The notes beneath the pieces were generated by a model that worked only from the letters and a program-made list of their open reading frames with translations, was not told the origin of the DNA and made no database searches. Source: Nitricoxidireducens sp046726235 (GTDB lineage Bacteria > Pseudomonadota > Gammaproteobacteria > Burkholderiales > Rhodocyclaceae). Taken from it: a stretch of DNA of 64,000 nucleotides. The position numbers were made by a program, and so were the translations under genes. The stretch lies in contig JBKPAD010000006.1 in the NCBI GenBank assembly GCA_046726235.1, positions 124,001 through 188,000 of the forward strand. Direction: 5' to 3'. This document shows positions 27,278 through 38,037 of the stretch, in pieces; position 1 is the stretch's first letter, and every line of letters begins with the position of its first letter.

Positions 27278-27778
27278 TTACGGCAGGTCGCTCAGCTTCT
27301 TGGCGAGGACCTTCTCGGTCTGCGCCTTGCGGAAGGCCGACAGCTTGGCGGCGACGGCCTTGTCCTCGAGCGCCAGCATGGCGACGGCGAACAGCGCGGC
27401 GTTGGTCGCGCCGGCCTCGCCGATGGCGAAGGTGGCGACCGGGATGCCGGCCGGCATCTGCACCATCGCCAGCAGCGAGTCGAGGCCCTGCAGGTGCTTC
27501 GAGGGCATCGGCACGGCGAGCACCGGGAGTTCGGTCTTGGCGGCGAGCACACCCGCCAGGTGCGCGGCGCCACCGGCGGCGCCGATCAGCACCTTGAGGC
27601 CGCGGCCGGCCGCGCTGCTGGCGTAGTCGAGCGCCTGGTCCGGCGTGCGATGGGCGGAAAGCACGTTGGCTTCGTAGCCGATGTCGAACTGCTTGAGGGT
27701 GGCAGCGGCGGCGCGCAGCACCGGCCAGTCGCTGTCCGAACCCATGACGATGCCGACGAGGGCCTGGTTGGTACTCAT
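27278..27778 (-). CDS. purE: 5-(carboxyamino)imidazole ribonucleotide mutase PurE
   Basis: PurE converts N5-CAIR to CAIR in purine synthesis. The 166-residue class I protein has GIVMGSDSDWP near residue 9, LSAHRTPDQ near 40 and the GAAGGAAHLAG region near 68, with catalytic His in SAHR. The start overlaps the folD stop by four bases (ATGA). Its partner purK is not in the window. Confidence 0.97.
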   Translation of the reverse strand: MSTNQALVGIVMGSDSDWPVLRAAAATLKQFDIGYEANVLSAHRTPDQALDYASSAAGRGLKVLIGAAGGAAHLAGVLAAKTELPVLAVPMPSKHLQGLDSLLAMVQMPAGIPVATFAIGEAGATNAALFAVAMLALEDKAVAAKLSAFRKAQTEKVLAKKLSDLP

Positions 27779-28641
27779 GTCGTTCCTCCTCCGACGCTGC
27801 GTTGCGCCGATTCGAGCGTGTTGGCGAGAAGCATGGTGATGGTCATCGGTCCGACGCCGCCGGGCACCGGCGTGACGAGACCGGCGACTTCCTTGACCGA
27901 TTCGAAATCGACGTCGCCGCAGAGCTTGCCGTCGGAAAGGCGGTTGATGCCGACGTCGATGACCGTTGCGCCCGGCTTGACCATGTCGCCGGTGATCATC
28001 TTCGCGCGGCCGACCGCGGCGACGAGCACGTCGGCGCGCTTGGTATGGAAAGCGAGATCCTTCGACTGCGAATGGCAGACGGTGACGGTCGCGCTCTGCG
28101 CCAGCAGCAGCATCGCCATCGGCTTGCCGACGATGTTGCTGCGGCCGACGATGACGGCTTCCGCGCCCTTGAGCGGCACGTTCTCGCTTTCCAGCATCTT
28201 CATGACGCCGTAGGGCGTGCAGGGAATGAAGCGCGCATGGCCTTGGGCGAGCGCGCCGACGTTGATGGCATGGAAGCCGTCGACGTCCTTCTCGGCCGCG
28301 ATCGCCTCGAGCACGGCGTCGGCGTCGAACTGCTTCGGCAGCGGCAGTTGTACGAGGATGCCATGCACCGACGGGTCGGCGTTGAGCTCGGCGATCTTCG
28401 CCAGCACCTCGACCGGCTCGACATTGGCGGCGTAGGTCTCCTTGATCGAACGGATGCCCGCCTTCTCGCAGGCTGACACCTTGTTGCGCACGTATACCTG
28501 CGAGGCGGGGTCGTCGCCAACGAGGATCACGGCGAGGCAGGGCGTGACGCCGTGCGTCGCCTTGAGCGCGGCGGCCTTCTCGCCGAGTTCGGCGCGCACC
28601 TTTGCCGCGAGTGCGTTGCCGTCTAGGATGCGTGCGGTCAT
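27775..28641 (-). CDS. folD: methylenetetrahydrofolate dehydrogenase/cyclohydrolase FolD
   Basis: FolD interconverts 5,10-methylene-, methenyl- and 10-formyl-tetrahydrofolate, the one-carbon donors for purine synthesis. The 288-residue product has the catalytic Lys in VYVRNKVSACEKAGI near residue 54, QLPLPKQ near 98 and VIVGRSNIVGKP near 163, plus C-terminal PVPGGVGPMT. Grouping with purE makes metabolic sense, as formyl-THF feeds the same pathway. Confidence 0.97.
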   Translation of the reverse strand: MTARILDGNALAAKVRAELGEKAAALKATHGVTPCLAVILVGDDPASQVYVRNKVSACEKAGIRSIKETYAANVEPVEVLAKIAELNADPSVHGILVQLPLPKQFDADAVLEAIAAEKDVDGFHAINVGALAQGHARFIPCTPYGVMKMLESENVPLKGAEAVIVGRSNIVGKPMAMLLLAQSATVTVCHSQSKDLAFHTKRADVLVAAVGRAKMITGDMVKPGATVIDVGINRLSDGKLCGDVDFESVKEVAGLVTPVPGGVGPMTITMLLANTLESAQRSVGGGTT

Positions 28642-28655
28642 TGTTCGAGTCCTTG

Positions 28656-29270
28656 TTATGCGGTTGCGGGAGTTTCCGTGACGGCGGCGCGGCCGGCGGC
28701 GAAGGCGCGGCGATTGGCCTCGACCACCTTCTCGCCCTTGCGCGCGAAGCGCTTGACGATGCAGTCGAGCAGGCCGTCGGGCGGGAACGGCAGGTGGTCG
28801 GCGATGGCGCCGAGCATCACGGTGTTGCCGAGCCGCACTTCGCCGAGCTCGCGCGCGATGGAGAGCGCATCGAAGGCGACGACGTGGTGGCCGGCGGCGC
28901 GCATCTCGCCGATCGGATCGGCCGGGTAGTCGTAGAGGCCGAGCTCGACGACCGGCGGCACGAGCCTCGCGTTATTGACCAGCGCCAGCGCCTGCGGGCG
29001 CAAGTAGTGGCCCCAGCGCAGCGCCTCGGCGCCCTCGAAGCCAAGCAGCACGTCGACGGTGCCCGGCGCGATCTGCGGCGACAGCACCTTGGGGCCGAAG
29101 CGCAGGTGCGAGGTGACGACGCCGCCGCGCTGCGCCATGCCGGCAACTTCGGTTTTCTTGACGTCGTGACCCTGGGCGATGGCGGCCTCGGCGAGGATCT
29201 CGGTGGCCGTCATGACGCCTTGGCCGCCGATGCCGCAGACGAGGATGTTGGTGATGGAATCGTTGCTCAT
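28656..29270 (-). CDS. iorB: indolepyruvate:ferredoxin oxidoreductase, beta subunit
   Basis: IorB is the gamma-type subunit of the two-subunit 2-oxoacid:ferredoxin oxidoreductase. The 204-residue product opens with LVCGIGGQGVMTATEILAEA and has KKTEVAGMAQRGGVVTSHLR, both signatures of this domain. The ATG at 29270 overlaps the iorA stop by four bases. Together the complex oxidises arylpyruvates such as indolepyruvate to acyl-CoA while reducing ferredoxin. Confidence 0.94.
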   Translation of the reverse strand: MSNDSITNILVCGIGGQGVMTATEILAEAAIAQGHDVKKTEVAGMAQRGGVVTSHLRFGPKVLSPQIAPGTVDVLLGFEGAEALRWGHYLRPQALALVNNARLVPPVVELGLYDYPADPIGEMRAAGHHVVAFDALSIARELGEVRLGNTVMLGAIADHLPFPPDGLLDCIVKRFARKGEKVVEANRRAFAAGRAAVTETPATA

Positions 29271-31153
29271 GACTGTCTCGTTGCTCCCACCTTCACCACG
29301 TGGATCGGCACGCCGGTGACCGGCACATGCTGGATGGCGTCGGGCGCGCAGGGCTGGACGCACAGACCGCAGCCGGTGCAGGCCTGACCGTCGATGTTGA
29401 CGAAGGCGAGCTCGACTTCGCGGCCCGAGGCCTTGATCGCCTTCTCGCGGCGCGTGACGTGGATCGCCGGGCAGCCGACCTCGATGCAGTTGCCGCAGCC
29501 CGTGCACTTGTCCTCCTCGACCAGGTAGGGGCGGAAGGGCTTGAAGTCGTCGATCAGCACGCAGGGGCGGCGCGCGATGATCACCGACGGCTCCTCGGCC
29601 TTGATCTCCTCGCGGATGGTCTTGAACAGCACCGGCAGCTCGTACGGATCGACGATCTTGATGCGCTCGGGATTCACGCCCAGCGCGGCGACGACCTTGG
29701 CGAGGTCGATCTGCGGCGCGGGCTTGCCGTGGATGTCCTTGCCGCAGGCCGGCGTCGACTGGCCGCCGGTCATGCCGACGGTGTTGTTGTCGAGCAGCAG
29801 CACGGTGACGTTGCCACGGTTGTAGGTGATGTCGAGCAGGCCCTGCATGCCCATGTGCATGAAGGTCGAGTCGCCGATCACCGCCAGCACGCGCTTGTTC
29901 TTGTCGGCCTCGCCGCGGCCCTTGTCGATGCCGAGCGCCACGCCCATGGTTGCGCCCATGCAGATCGTCGTGTCGAGCGCGTTCCAGGGATGGCCGGCGC
30001 CGAGCGTGTAGCAGCCGATGTCGCCGGAGACAATGATGTTCTTGATCTGCGACAGCGTGTAGTAGATGCCCATGTGCGGGCAGGACGCGCACAGTGTCGG
30101 CGGCCGCGGGAACACCTGCGGCGGCTTGACGGCCGGCGCCTCGGGTTTCGGGCCGCGGCCGAGCAGGTGGTCGACGGCGGGCTTCAGCACCTGCGGCGCC
30201 AGTTCGCCCTGCTTCGGCAGGACATCCTTGCCATGGCAGGCGATGCCGGCGGCCTTGAATTCGGTCTCGAGCAGCGGCTCGGTCTCCTCGACGACGACCA
30301 GCTTGTCGCAGCCTTTGGCGAAGGCGCGCACCTTTTCGGTGGGCCACGGATAGGAGAGGCCGAGCTTCAGCACCGGCGCGTCGGGGAAGGCTTCCTTGAC
30401 GTGCATGTAGGCCGGGCCGGTGGCGACGAAGCCGACGCTGCGGTCGCTGCCGGCCTCGACGACGTTGAGCGGCGTGGTTTCGGATTCGGCGCGCAGCGCC
30501 TCCTCGCGCGCGAACATGCCGGGGATGCGCACCTTGGCGTGCGCCGGCACCATCACCCAGCGCTGCGGATTCTTCTCGAAACCCTTCGGCTCGTGCTCGA
30601 CGCGCTCGCCGGTGACGACGAGACTCTTGACGTGGCAGATGCGCGTCGTCAGGCGCAGCAGCACCGGCGTCTGGTAGCGCTCGGAGAGTTCGTAGGCGGC
30701 CAGCGTCATCGCGTAGGCTTCCTGCGAATCGGCCGGCTCGAGCACCGGCAGGTGGGCGAAGCGGCCCCAGAAGCGCGAGTCCTGCTCGTTCTGCGACGAG
30801 GACATGCCGACGTCGTCGGCCACGGCGAGCACCAGGCCGCCGGAGACGCCGGTCAGCGTCATGGTCATCAGGCAGTCGGAGGCGACGTTGAGGCCGACGT
30901 GCTTCATGGCGCAGAACGAACGCGAGCCGGCCATCGAGGCGCCGAGGGCGACTTCGAGCGACACCTTCTCGTTCACCGACCATTCGGTGTGCAGGCCGGG
31001 GAAGGTGGCGAGCACTTCGAGGATTTCGGTCGAGGGCGTGCCGGGATAGGCGGCGGCGACGCGCACGCCGGCTTCCCAGGCGGCACGGGCGACGGCTTCG
31101 TTGCCGGACAAAAGAAGCCGGCTTTGCGCCGGCGCGGGCATCACTGCTGCCAT
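29267..31153 (-). CDS. iorA: indolepyruvate:ferredoxin oxidoreductase, alpha subunit
   Basis: The 628-residue catalytic subunit has an N-terminal pyrimidine-binding domain (AAYPGTPSTEIL near residue 35), a TPP pyrophosphate-binding domain (GDIGCYTLGAGHP, then GDSTFMHMGMQGLLD and LDNNTVGMTGGQ), and a C-terminal 8Fe-8S ferredoxin domain with CTGCGNCIEVGCP near 570 and CTGCGLCVQPCAP near 605. It transfers electrons from oxidative decarboxylation of aryl-2-oxoacids to ferredoxin, in the cytoplasm. Aromatic amino acid breakdown under anoxic conditions is the usual context. Confidence 0.95.
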   Translation of the reverse strand: MAAVMPAPAQSRLLLSGNEAVARAAWEAGVRVAAAYPGTPSTEILEVLATFPGLHTEWSVNEKVSLEVALGASMAGSRSFCAMKHVGLNVASDCLMTMTLTGVSGGLVLAVADDVGMSSSQNEQDSRFWGRFAHLPVLEPADSQEAYAMTLAAYELSERYQTPVLLRLTTRICHVKSLVVTGERVEHEPKGFEKNPQRWVMVPAHAKVRIPGMFAREEALRAESETTPLNVVEAGSDRSVGFVATGPAYMHVKEAFPDAPVLKLGLSYPWPTEKVRAFAKGCDKLVVVEETEPLLETEFKAAGIACHGKDVLPKQGELAPQVLKPAVDHLLGRGPKPEAPAVKPPQVFPRPPTLCASCPHMGIYYTLSQIKNIIVSGDIGCYTLGAGHPWNALDTTICMGATMGVALGIDKGRGEADKNKRVLAVIGDSTFMHMGMQGLLDITYNRGNVTVLLLDNNTVGMTGGQSTPACGKDIHGKPAPQIDLAKVVAALGVNPERIKIVDPYELPVLFKTIREEIKAEEPSVIIARRPCVLIDDFKPFRPYLVEEDKCTGCGNCIEVGCPAIHVTRREKAIKASGREVELAFVNIDGQACTGCGLCVQPCAPDAIQHVPVTGVPIHVVKVGATRQS

Positions 31154-31278
31154 GAGGGCTCTCTTTGGAAGTGTCGGGACTGACGCCGGTTCGGGTTCCG
31201 GTCACCGACGCGCGTCAGGGAGGCGCGATTATCCGGGTTCGCGGCGGTGCCGTCCAGCACCGGGGGCAAGGCCCAGCT

Positions 31279-33135
<1,857 letters not shown>

Positions 33136-33206
33136 AGGCTGTCTCCCCGCGGCCCGCCGCGCGGGCCGCCAAAGCGCGCCATATTACCTTCGGCCGAGCT
33201 CCCCGC

Positions 33207-34835
33207 CTAGATGTCTTCCGGCACCATCTTGATGGCCCCGCAGGGACACTCGCTGGCGCAGACGCCGCAGCCCTTGCAGTACTCGTAGTTGAACTCGAAT
33301 CGCTTGCCGGGACCGAGCTTGATCACCGCGTTGTCGGGGCAAACGCCGTAGCAGTTGTCGCACTCGAAGCAGTTGCCGCACGAGAGGCAGCGGCGCGCTT
33401 CGAACTGAGCGTTGCCTTCGTCGAGCCCTCCCTGCACTTCGTCGAAGGTCGACTGGCGGCGGATGATATCGAGCGTCGGCCTGAGGGTGTGCGGTGCTTC
33501 CGAGTAGTACCAGGGGTTCAGCTTCTCGAAGCCGGCCTGTTCGTGCTTCGGCGCCGAGGCGTACGCCTCGCCGCGCAGCCAGCCGTCGATGTGCCGCGCC
33601 GCCTTCTTGCCGTGGCCGACGGCCACCGTCACGGTGCGTTCGGACGGCACCATGTCGCCGCCGGCGAAAATGCCGTCGTGGCCGGTCATCATGTTCGTGC
33701 CGACCTGGACGACGCCGTCCTTGATCGCCAGCCCCGGCACGCCGTCGAGCAGGGAGAGGTCGACGTCCTGGCCAAGCGCCAGCACCACCGAGTCGGCCGC
33801 CAGCGTCTCGAACTCGCCGGTCGGCTGCGGGAAGCCCTTGTCGTCGAGCGCCATCCTCTCGATGGTGATCTCGCCCTCGCCGGCCTGCTTGATGGTCGAC
33901 AACCACTTGACCATGACCCCTTCCTGCAGCGCCTCCTCGACCTCGAAGTCATGGGCCGGCATCTTCTCGCGCGTGCGGCGGTAGACGATGATCGCCTCTT
34001 CCGCGCCCATGCGCTTGGCGGTGCGCGCGACGTCGATCGCCGTGTTGCCGCCGCCGTAGACGACGACGCGGCGGCCGAGCAGCGGCTTGTCCTCGCCCTC
34101 CATCGAACGCAGCACCGACACGGCATCGACGATCTTGGTGGCGTCGCCGGCGGGGATGTAGGCACGCTTGCCGATGTGCGCGCCGACGGCGAGGAAGGCG
34201 GCGTCGAACGAGCCGGCCTTCATGGTGGCACGAATGTCGGCGACCTTGGCGTCGAGCTTGAGCACCACGCCGAGCTCAAGGATGCGCGCCACTTCGGCGT
34301 CGAGCACTTCGCGCGGCAGGCGGTACTTCGGGATGCCGAAGCGCATCATGCCGCCGGCGAACGGCCCGGCCTCGTGGATCTCGACAGCGTGGCCGAGCCG
34401 CGCCAGGTGATAGGCGGCCGAGAGGCCCGAGGGCCCGGCACCGACGACCAGCACGCGCTTGCCGGTTTTCGCCGCCGGCTCGTCGAACTTCCAGCCGCGG
34501 CGGATCGCCTCGTCGCCGAGGAAACGCTCGACCGAGTTGATGCCGACGGCGGCGTCGATGTGCTGGCGGTTGCAGGCGCCCTCGCACGGGTGATAGCAGA
34601 CGCGCCCCATGATGGCGGGCAGCGGGTTGTTCTCCGTCAGCACGCGCCAGGCCTTCTCGTAGTCGCCGCTCTCGGCGTGGAACAGCCAGCCCTGAATGTT
34701 CTCGCCGGCCGGACAGGTGGCGTTGCAGGGCGGCAGGCGGTCGACATAGACCGGCTTCAGCGTGCGCCACGAGCCGGTGTGGTTGGCCAGCGAGGAGCCG
34801 GGGTCGAGCGTGATCGCGAACGGCTTGTCCATCAT
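33207..34835 (-). CDS. NAD(P)/FAD-dependent electron-transfer subunit of a 2-oxoacid oxidoreductase, with C-terminal ferredoxin domain
   Basis: A GltD-like subunit of 542 residues. N-terminal Fe-S cysteines are in CNATCPAG and CYHPCEGACNRQ; the FAD motif GAGPSGLSAAYHLA is near residue 128 and an NAD(P) site VYGGGNTAIDVA near 268. The C terminus has a ferredoxin-like domain (CLSCGNCFECDNCYGVCP and CKGCGVCASECPCG) for two 4Fe-4S clusters. It probably passes electrons from the TPP subunits to NAD(P), like PadH of phenylglyoxylate dehydrogenase, with the ferredoxin subunit fused on. ATGA overlap with the beta gene proves one operon. Confidence 0.88.
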   Translation of the reverse strand: MMDKPFAITLDPGSSLANHTGSWRTLKPVYVDRLPPCNATCPAGENIQGWLFHAESGDYEKAWRVLTENNPLPAIMGRVCYHPCEGACNRQHIDAAVGINSVERFLGDEAIRRGWKFDEPAAKTGKRVLVVGAGPSGLSAAYHLARLGHAVEIHEAGPFAGGMMRFGIPKYRLPREVLDAEVARILELGVVLKLDAKVADIRATMKAGSFDAAFLAVGAHIGKRAYIPAGDATKIVDAVSVLRSMEGEDKPLLGRRVVVYGGGNTAIDVARTAKRMGAEEAIIVYRRTREKMPAHDFEVEEALQEGVMVKWLSTIKQAGEGEITIERMALDDKGFPQPTGEFETLAADSVVLALGQDVDLSLLDGVPGLAIKDGVVQVGTNMMTGHDGIFAGGDMVPSERTVTVAVGHGKKAARHIDGWLRGEAYASAPKHEQAGFEKLNPWYYSEAPHTLRPTLDIIRRQSTFDEVQGGLDEGNAQFEARRCLSCGNCFECDNCYGVCPDNAVIKLGPGKRFEFNYEYCKGCGVCASECPCGAIKMVPEDI

Positions 34836-35833
34836 TGCACTCCTTGCTCGAGCAGGCCGTACTTGCGGATGTTGCGGTCGGCAAGCGCCTGCAGGCGGGC
34901 GATGACGTCGACCTGCGGCTGCTTGCCGAACAGGTGGGCGTAGCGCTTCTGCGGCTTCAGGTAGTCCTCGACCGGCAGGCGATGGCGAATCTTCAGCACC
35001 TCGGTGACGACGCCGTTCTCGGCCGCGAACACCGGGAAGACGCCGGTCTCCTTGGCCAGCCGCGCCATCTTGATGGTCTCGTTCGAGGCGGTGCCCCAGC
35101 CGAGCGGACAGGGCACGAGGATGTGGATGTAGCGCGCGCCGTGGATTTCCATCGCGCGCCCGACCTTCGCCTCGAGGTCGCGCAGGTCGGCGACGGTGGC
35201 GGTGGCGACGTAGGGAATGTCGTGCGCCATCGCGATCGCCGGCACGAACTTGCCCTGGCCGAACGGGTTGCCGGGCTCGGGGCCGACCGCCATGGTCGTC
35301 GCCGTGCGCGCGGCCGGCGGCGTCGCCGACGAGCGCTGCACCCCCGTGTTCATGTAGCCGCCGTTGTCGTAGCAGATGTAGAGCACGTCGTCGTTGCGCT
35401 CGAACATGCCGGACAGGCAGCCGAAGCCGATGTCCGTGGTGCCGCCGTCGCCGCCCTGCGCGACGACGCGCACCTCCTTGCGGCCCTTGACCTTCAGCGC
35501 GGCGGCGACGCCGGTGGCGACCGCGGCAGCGTTGCCGAACAGCGAGTGCACCCACGGGATCTGCCACGAGGTCTCGGGATACGGCGTCGAGAACACTTCG
35601 AGGCAGCCGGTGGCGTTGGCGGCGATCAACTGGCCGTGCGCCGCTTCCATCGCGGCATCGATGGCGTAGCGGGCGCCGAGCGCCTCGCCGCAGCCCTGGC
35701 AGGCGCGGTGGCCGGAGTTGATCGAGTTGAAGCGCTTCGACGACGACTGCACGCTGCGCTCTTCCGGCGCCAGCAGGCGGTTGCCGACGGTGAAGGTGCC
35801 GGTCTGGTAGAACTTGACGGGTTGGAAGGACAT
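34832..35833 (-). CDS. 2-oxoacid:acceptor oxidoreductase, beta (TPP-binding) subunit
   Basis: The 333-residue protein binds thiamine diphosphate and one 4Fe-4S cluster. Cluster ligands appear as CQGCGE near residues 45-50, Cys near 75 (ATGCLEVF) and Cys in HILVPCPLGWG. The TPP motif is GGDGGTTDIGFG near residue 125 to YDNGGYMNTGVQ. It resembles PorB of pyruvate:ferredoxin oxidoreductase and PadI of phenylglyoxylate dehydrogenase; sequence alone does not decide between pyruvate and an aryl-glyoxylate. Confidence 0.9.
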   Translation of the reverse strand: MSFQPVKFYQTGTFTVGNRLLAPEERSVQSSSKRFNSINSGHRACQGCGEALGARYAIDAAMEAAHGQLIAANATGCLEVFSTPYPETSWQIPWVHSLFGNAAAVATGVAAALKVKGRKEVRVVAQGGDGGTTDIGFGCLSGMFERNDDVLYICYDNGGYMNTGVQRSSATPPAARTATTMAVGPEPGNPFGQGKFVPAIAMAHDIPYVATATVADLRDLEAKVGRAMEIHGARYIHILVPCPLGWGTASNETIKMARLAKETGVFPVFAAENGVVTEVLKIRHRLPVEDYLKPQKRYAHLFGKQPQVDVIARLQALADRNIRKYGLLEQGVQ

Positions 35834-35843
35834 ATGGTTCTCC

Positions 35844-37097
35844 CTACGCGATCTTCGCCGCCACGACGCCGACGTCGCGCAGCAGGTTCTCGGCGATCGG
35901 ACCGGAGCGGCGCGTGGCTTGCTCGCGTGCGAGCTGCTTGTCGACGACCGCGCGGTTCAAGTCGAGGAAGGTCACCGGATCGAGGTCGTCCTTCTCGGCC
36001 TTGCGGAACAGCGCGTGCAGCGAGCGCTTGGTGATCGGCCGGCCGCCGAGGCCGGCGACCACCGTATAGACGTCGATCGGCAGCGCCGAGAGCGCCATGC
36101 GCACGTTGGTGGCGACAATGCCGCCGAGGCCGACGGCGAGGCTCTTCTCCAGCACTACGACGCGCCTCGCGCGATGCAGCGCCTCGCGCACTTCGTGGAT
36201 CGGGAACGGGCGGAACAGCGTGATGCCGAGCACGCCGACCTTGTGGCCGGCGGCGCGCATCTCGTCGACGGTGTCCTTGATGGTGCCGAGCACCGAGCCC
36301 ATGGCGACGATCATCGTGTCGGCGTCGTCGGCGTGATAGGTATGGCAGAGCCCGCCCGAGTCGCGCCCGAACACCGCCTTGAATTCGGCGGCGTATGCCG
36401 GAATGCGCTCGAGCGCCTGCATCTGCTTGGCGTGCGCGAGGTAGCGAACTTCCATGAAGGCCTCCGGCCCGACCATGGCGCCGATCGACACCGGCTCCTT
36501 GGGGTCGAGCACCTGGCGCGGCTCGTAGGGCGGCAGATAGGCGTCGACCTGTTCCTGCGTCGGCACGTCGACCCGCTCGTAGGCGTGCGTGAGGATGAAG
36601 CCGTCCATGCAGACCATCACCGGCAGCGACAGCTCCTCGGCGAGGCGGAAGGCCTGGATGTGCAGGTCGAGCGCCTCCTGGTTGGTCTCGGCGAACATCT
36701 GCAGCCAGCCGGAGTCGCGCTGCGAGAGCGCATCGCTATGGTCGTTCCAGATATTGATCGGCGCGCCGATGGCGCGGTTGGCGACGGTCATCACGATCGG
36801 CAGGCCGAGGCCCGAGGCGTTGTAGACCGCCTCGGCCATGAACAGCAGGCCCTGCGATGCGGTGGCGGTGTAGGTGCGCGCACCCGTCGCCGAGGAGCCG
36901 ATGGCGACCGACATCGCGGCGAACTCGGACTCGACGTTGATGAATTCGCAGTTCTTCAGTTCGCCGCTCTTCACCATCTCGCCGAGCCCTTCGACGATGT
37001 GGGTCTGCGGCGAGATCGGATAGGCGCAGATCACCTCGGGCCGGCACAGCGCGACGGCCTCGGCGACGGCGTGGGAACCTTCGCATTGCTTAAGCAT
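35844..37097 (-). CDS. 2-oxoacid:acceptor oxidoreductase, alpha subunit
   Basis: The 417-residue product combines the pyrimidine-binding domain (AYPISPQTHIVE near residue 25, FINVESEFAAMS near 52, TATASQGLLFM near 77) with the transketolase C-terminal-like domain II (about 255-380). This is the PorA/PadG type. Its start lies inside the end of the gamma gene (8-base overlap). The NVESE Glu conserved in the family is present. Confidence 0.9.
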   Translation of the reverse strand: MLKQCEGSHAVAEAVALCRPEVICAYPISPQTHIVEGLGEMVKSGELKNCEFINVESEFAAMSVAIGSSATGARTYTATASQGLLFMAEAVYNASGLGLPIVMTVANRAIGAPINIWNDHSDALSQRDSGWLQMFAETNQEALDLHIQAFRLAEELSLPVMVCMDGFILTHAYERVDVPTQEQVDAYLPPYEPRQVLDPKEPVSIGAMVGPEAFMEVRYLAHAKQMQALERIPAYAAEFKAVFGRDSGGLCHTYHADDADTMIVAMGSVLGTIKDTVDEMRAAGHKVGVLGITLFRPFPIHEVREALHRARRVVVLEKSLAVGLGGIVATNVRMALSALPIDVYTVVAGLGGRPITKRSLHALFRKAEKDDLDPVTFLDLNRAVVDKQLAREQATRRSGPIAENLLRDVGVVAAKIA

Positions 37098-37671
37098 GGG
37101 CGGCCTCCTCCATCTCGCGGCGGACGATCGCGTAGGCCTCGGTCGCCGCGGCGACGTTGCCTTCTGCGACCTTGCCCGAGAACTTGTCGTTGATCGCCTT
37201 GACGACCGATTCGAGCTTCAGCAGCTGCGAGACGGCGGCGAAGCCGCCCAGCAGCGGCACGTTCGGCACCGGCCGCCCGACGTGCTTGCGCGCGATGTCG
37301 GTCGCGGCGACGGTGCACAGCCGCTCGGGATGCCAGTCCTTGAGGAAATCGCCGAGGCCGAGCTCCTCGAAGCTCTTGCTGGTGTTGATCAGCACGTAGC
37401 CGTCGCGCTTCAGGCCGGAGAAGACGTCGACCTGATGCAGCAGCGTCGGGTCCTGGATGATCAGCGCGTCGGGCTCCATGATCGGCTCGCGCAGCCGGAT
37501 CTCCTTGTCGGCGATGCGGCAGAAGGCGACCACGGGCGCGCCCGTGCGCTCGGAGCCGAAACTCGGAAAGGCCTGCGCGTGACGTCCTTCCTCGAACGCG
37601 GCGATGGACAACATCTCCGCGGCCGTCACGACACCCTGACCTCCGCGCCCATGTATGCGGACCTGGAACAT
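37090..37671 (-). CDS. 2-oxoacid:acceptor oxidoreductase, gamma subunit
   Basis: The 193-residue protein starts MFQVRIHGRGGQGVVTAAEM, the gamma-domain signature, and has FPSFGSERTGAPV. It is the first gene of the operon gamma-alpha-beta-FAD subunit. The ATG at 37671 has GAGGAG 8 bases upstream. A TAGAAT box lies about 30 bases before the start. The order differs from iorBA next door, so these are two separate enzymes. Confidence 0.9.
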   Translation of the reverse strand: MFQVRIHGRGGQGVVTAAEMLSIAAFEEGRHAQAFPSFGSERTGAPVVAFCRIADKEIRLREPIMEPDALIIQDPTLLHQVDVFSGLKRDGYVLINTSKSFEELGLGDFLKDWHPERLCTVAATDIARKHVGRPVPNVPLLGGFAAVSQLLKLESVVKAINDKFSGKVAEGNVAAATEAYAIVRREMEEAAHA

Positions 37672-37700
37672 CGTCTCGTCTCCTCTGAGGGGGTGCGGCG

Positions 37701-37706
37701 ATTCTA
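37701..37706 (-). promoter_or_regulatory. putative -10 element of the 2-oxoacid oxidoreductase operon
   Basis: Minus strand TAGAAT followed by CG, the same form seen before several other genes here (16254, 48020, 51653, 63006). No -35 match at 17 bp. The remainder of 37707-37860 shows nothing I can name. Confidence 0.35.
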
Positions 37707-37860
37707 GACCTGCGCGGAGCCGACGCGCGTTGACGTTCCTCAGATTGCGGCGAACCTTAGTCGCGGCAGGGGCGGAGTACCGGCCCGCCGCCGCCACGAG
37801 CCGCAGCAATCGACGACGACGCATACCCGACCAGACTCCTGCTGCATTGCACCATGCGAA

Positions 37861-37889
37861 TTGACGTTTTACATTGCGGCACGTACAAT
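37861..37889 (+). promoter_or_regulatory. sigma70-type promoter of the aceE operon
   Basis: -35 TTGACG (37861-37866), 17-bp spacer, -10 TACAAT (37884-37889): five of six matches in each box. Start would be about 37896, leaving a leader of about 140 bases before aceE, in which I see no terminator or known riboswitch. No PdhR-like operator is visible. Confidence 0.8.
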
Positions 37890-38037
37890 GCCTCTCGACC
37901 GGCGTAACCCGCCAGGTCTAAGCTGTACGAAAAACGGCCCGCCAACAGCGGGTCATCGACAAACGGAGATCGGGTACCGCGACAAACATTCGCGGTCGGC
38001 CGCTCGAACGGCAGCCCGACAACGGAGGAGAGACAAC

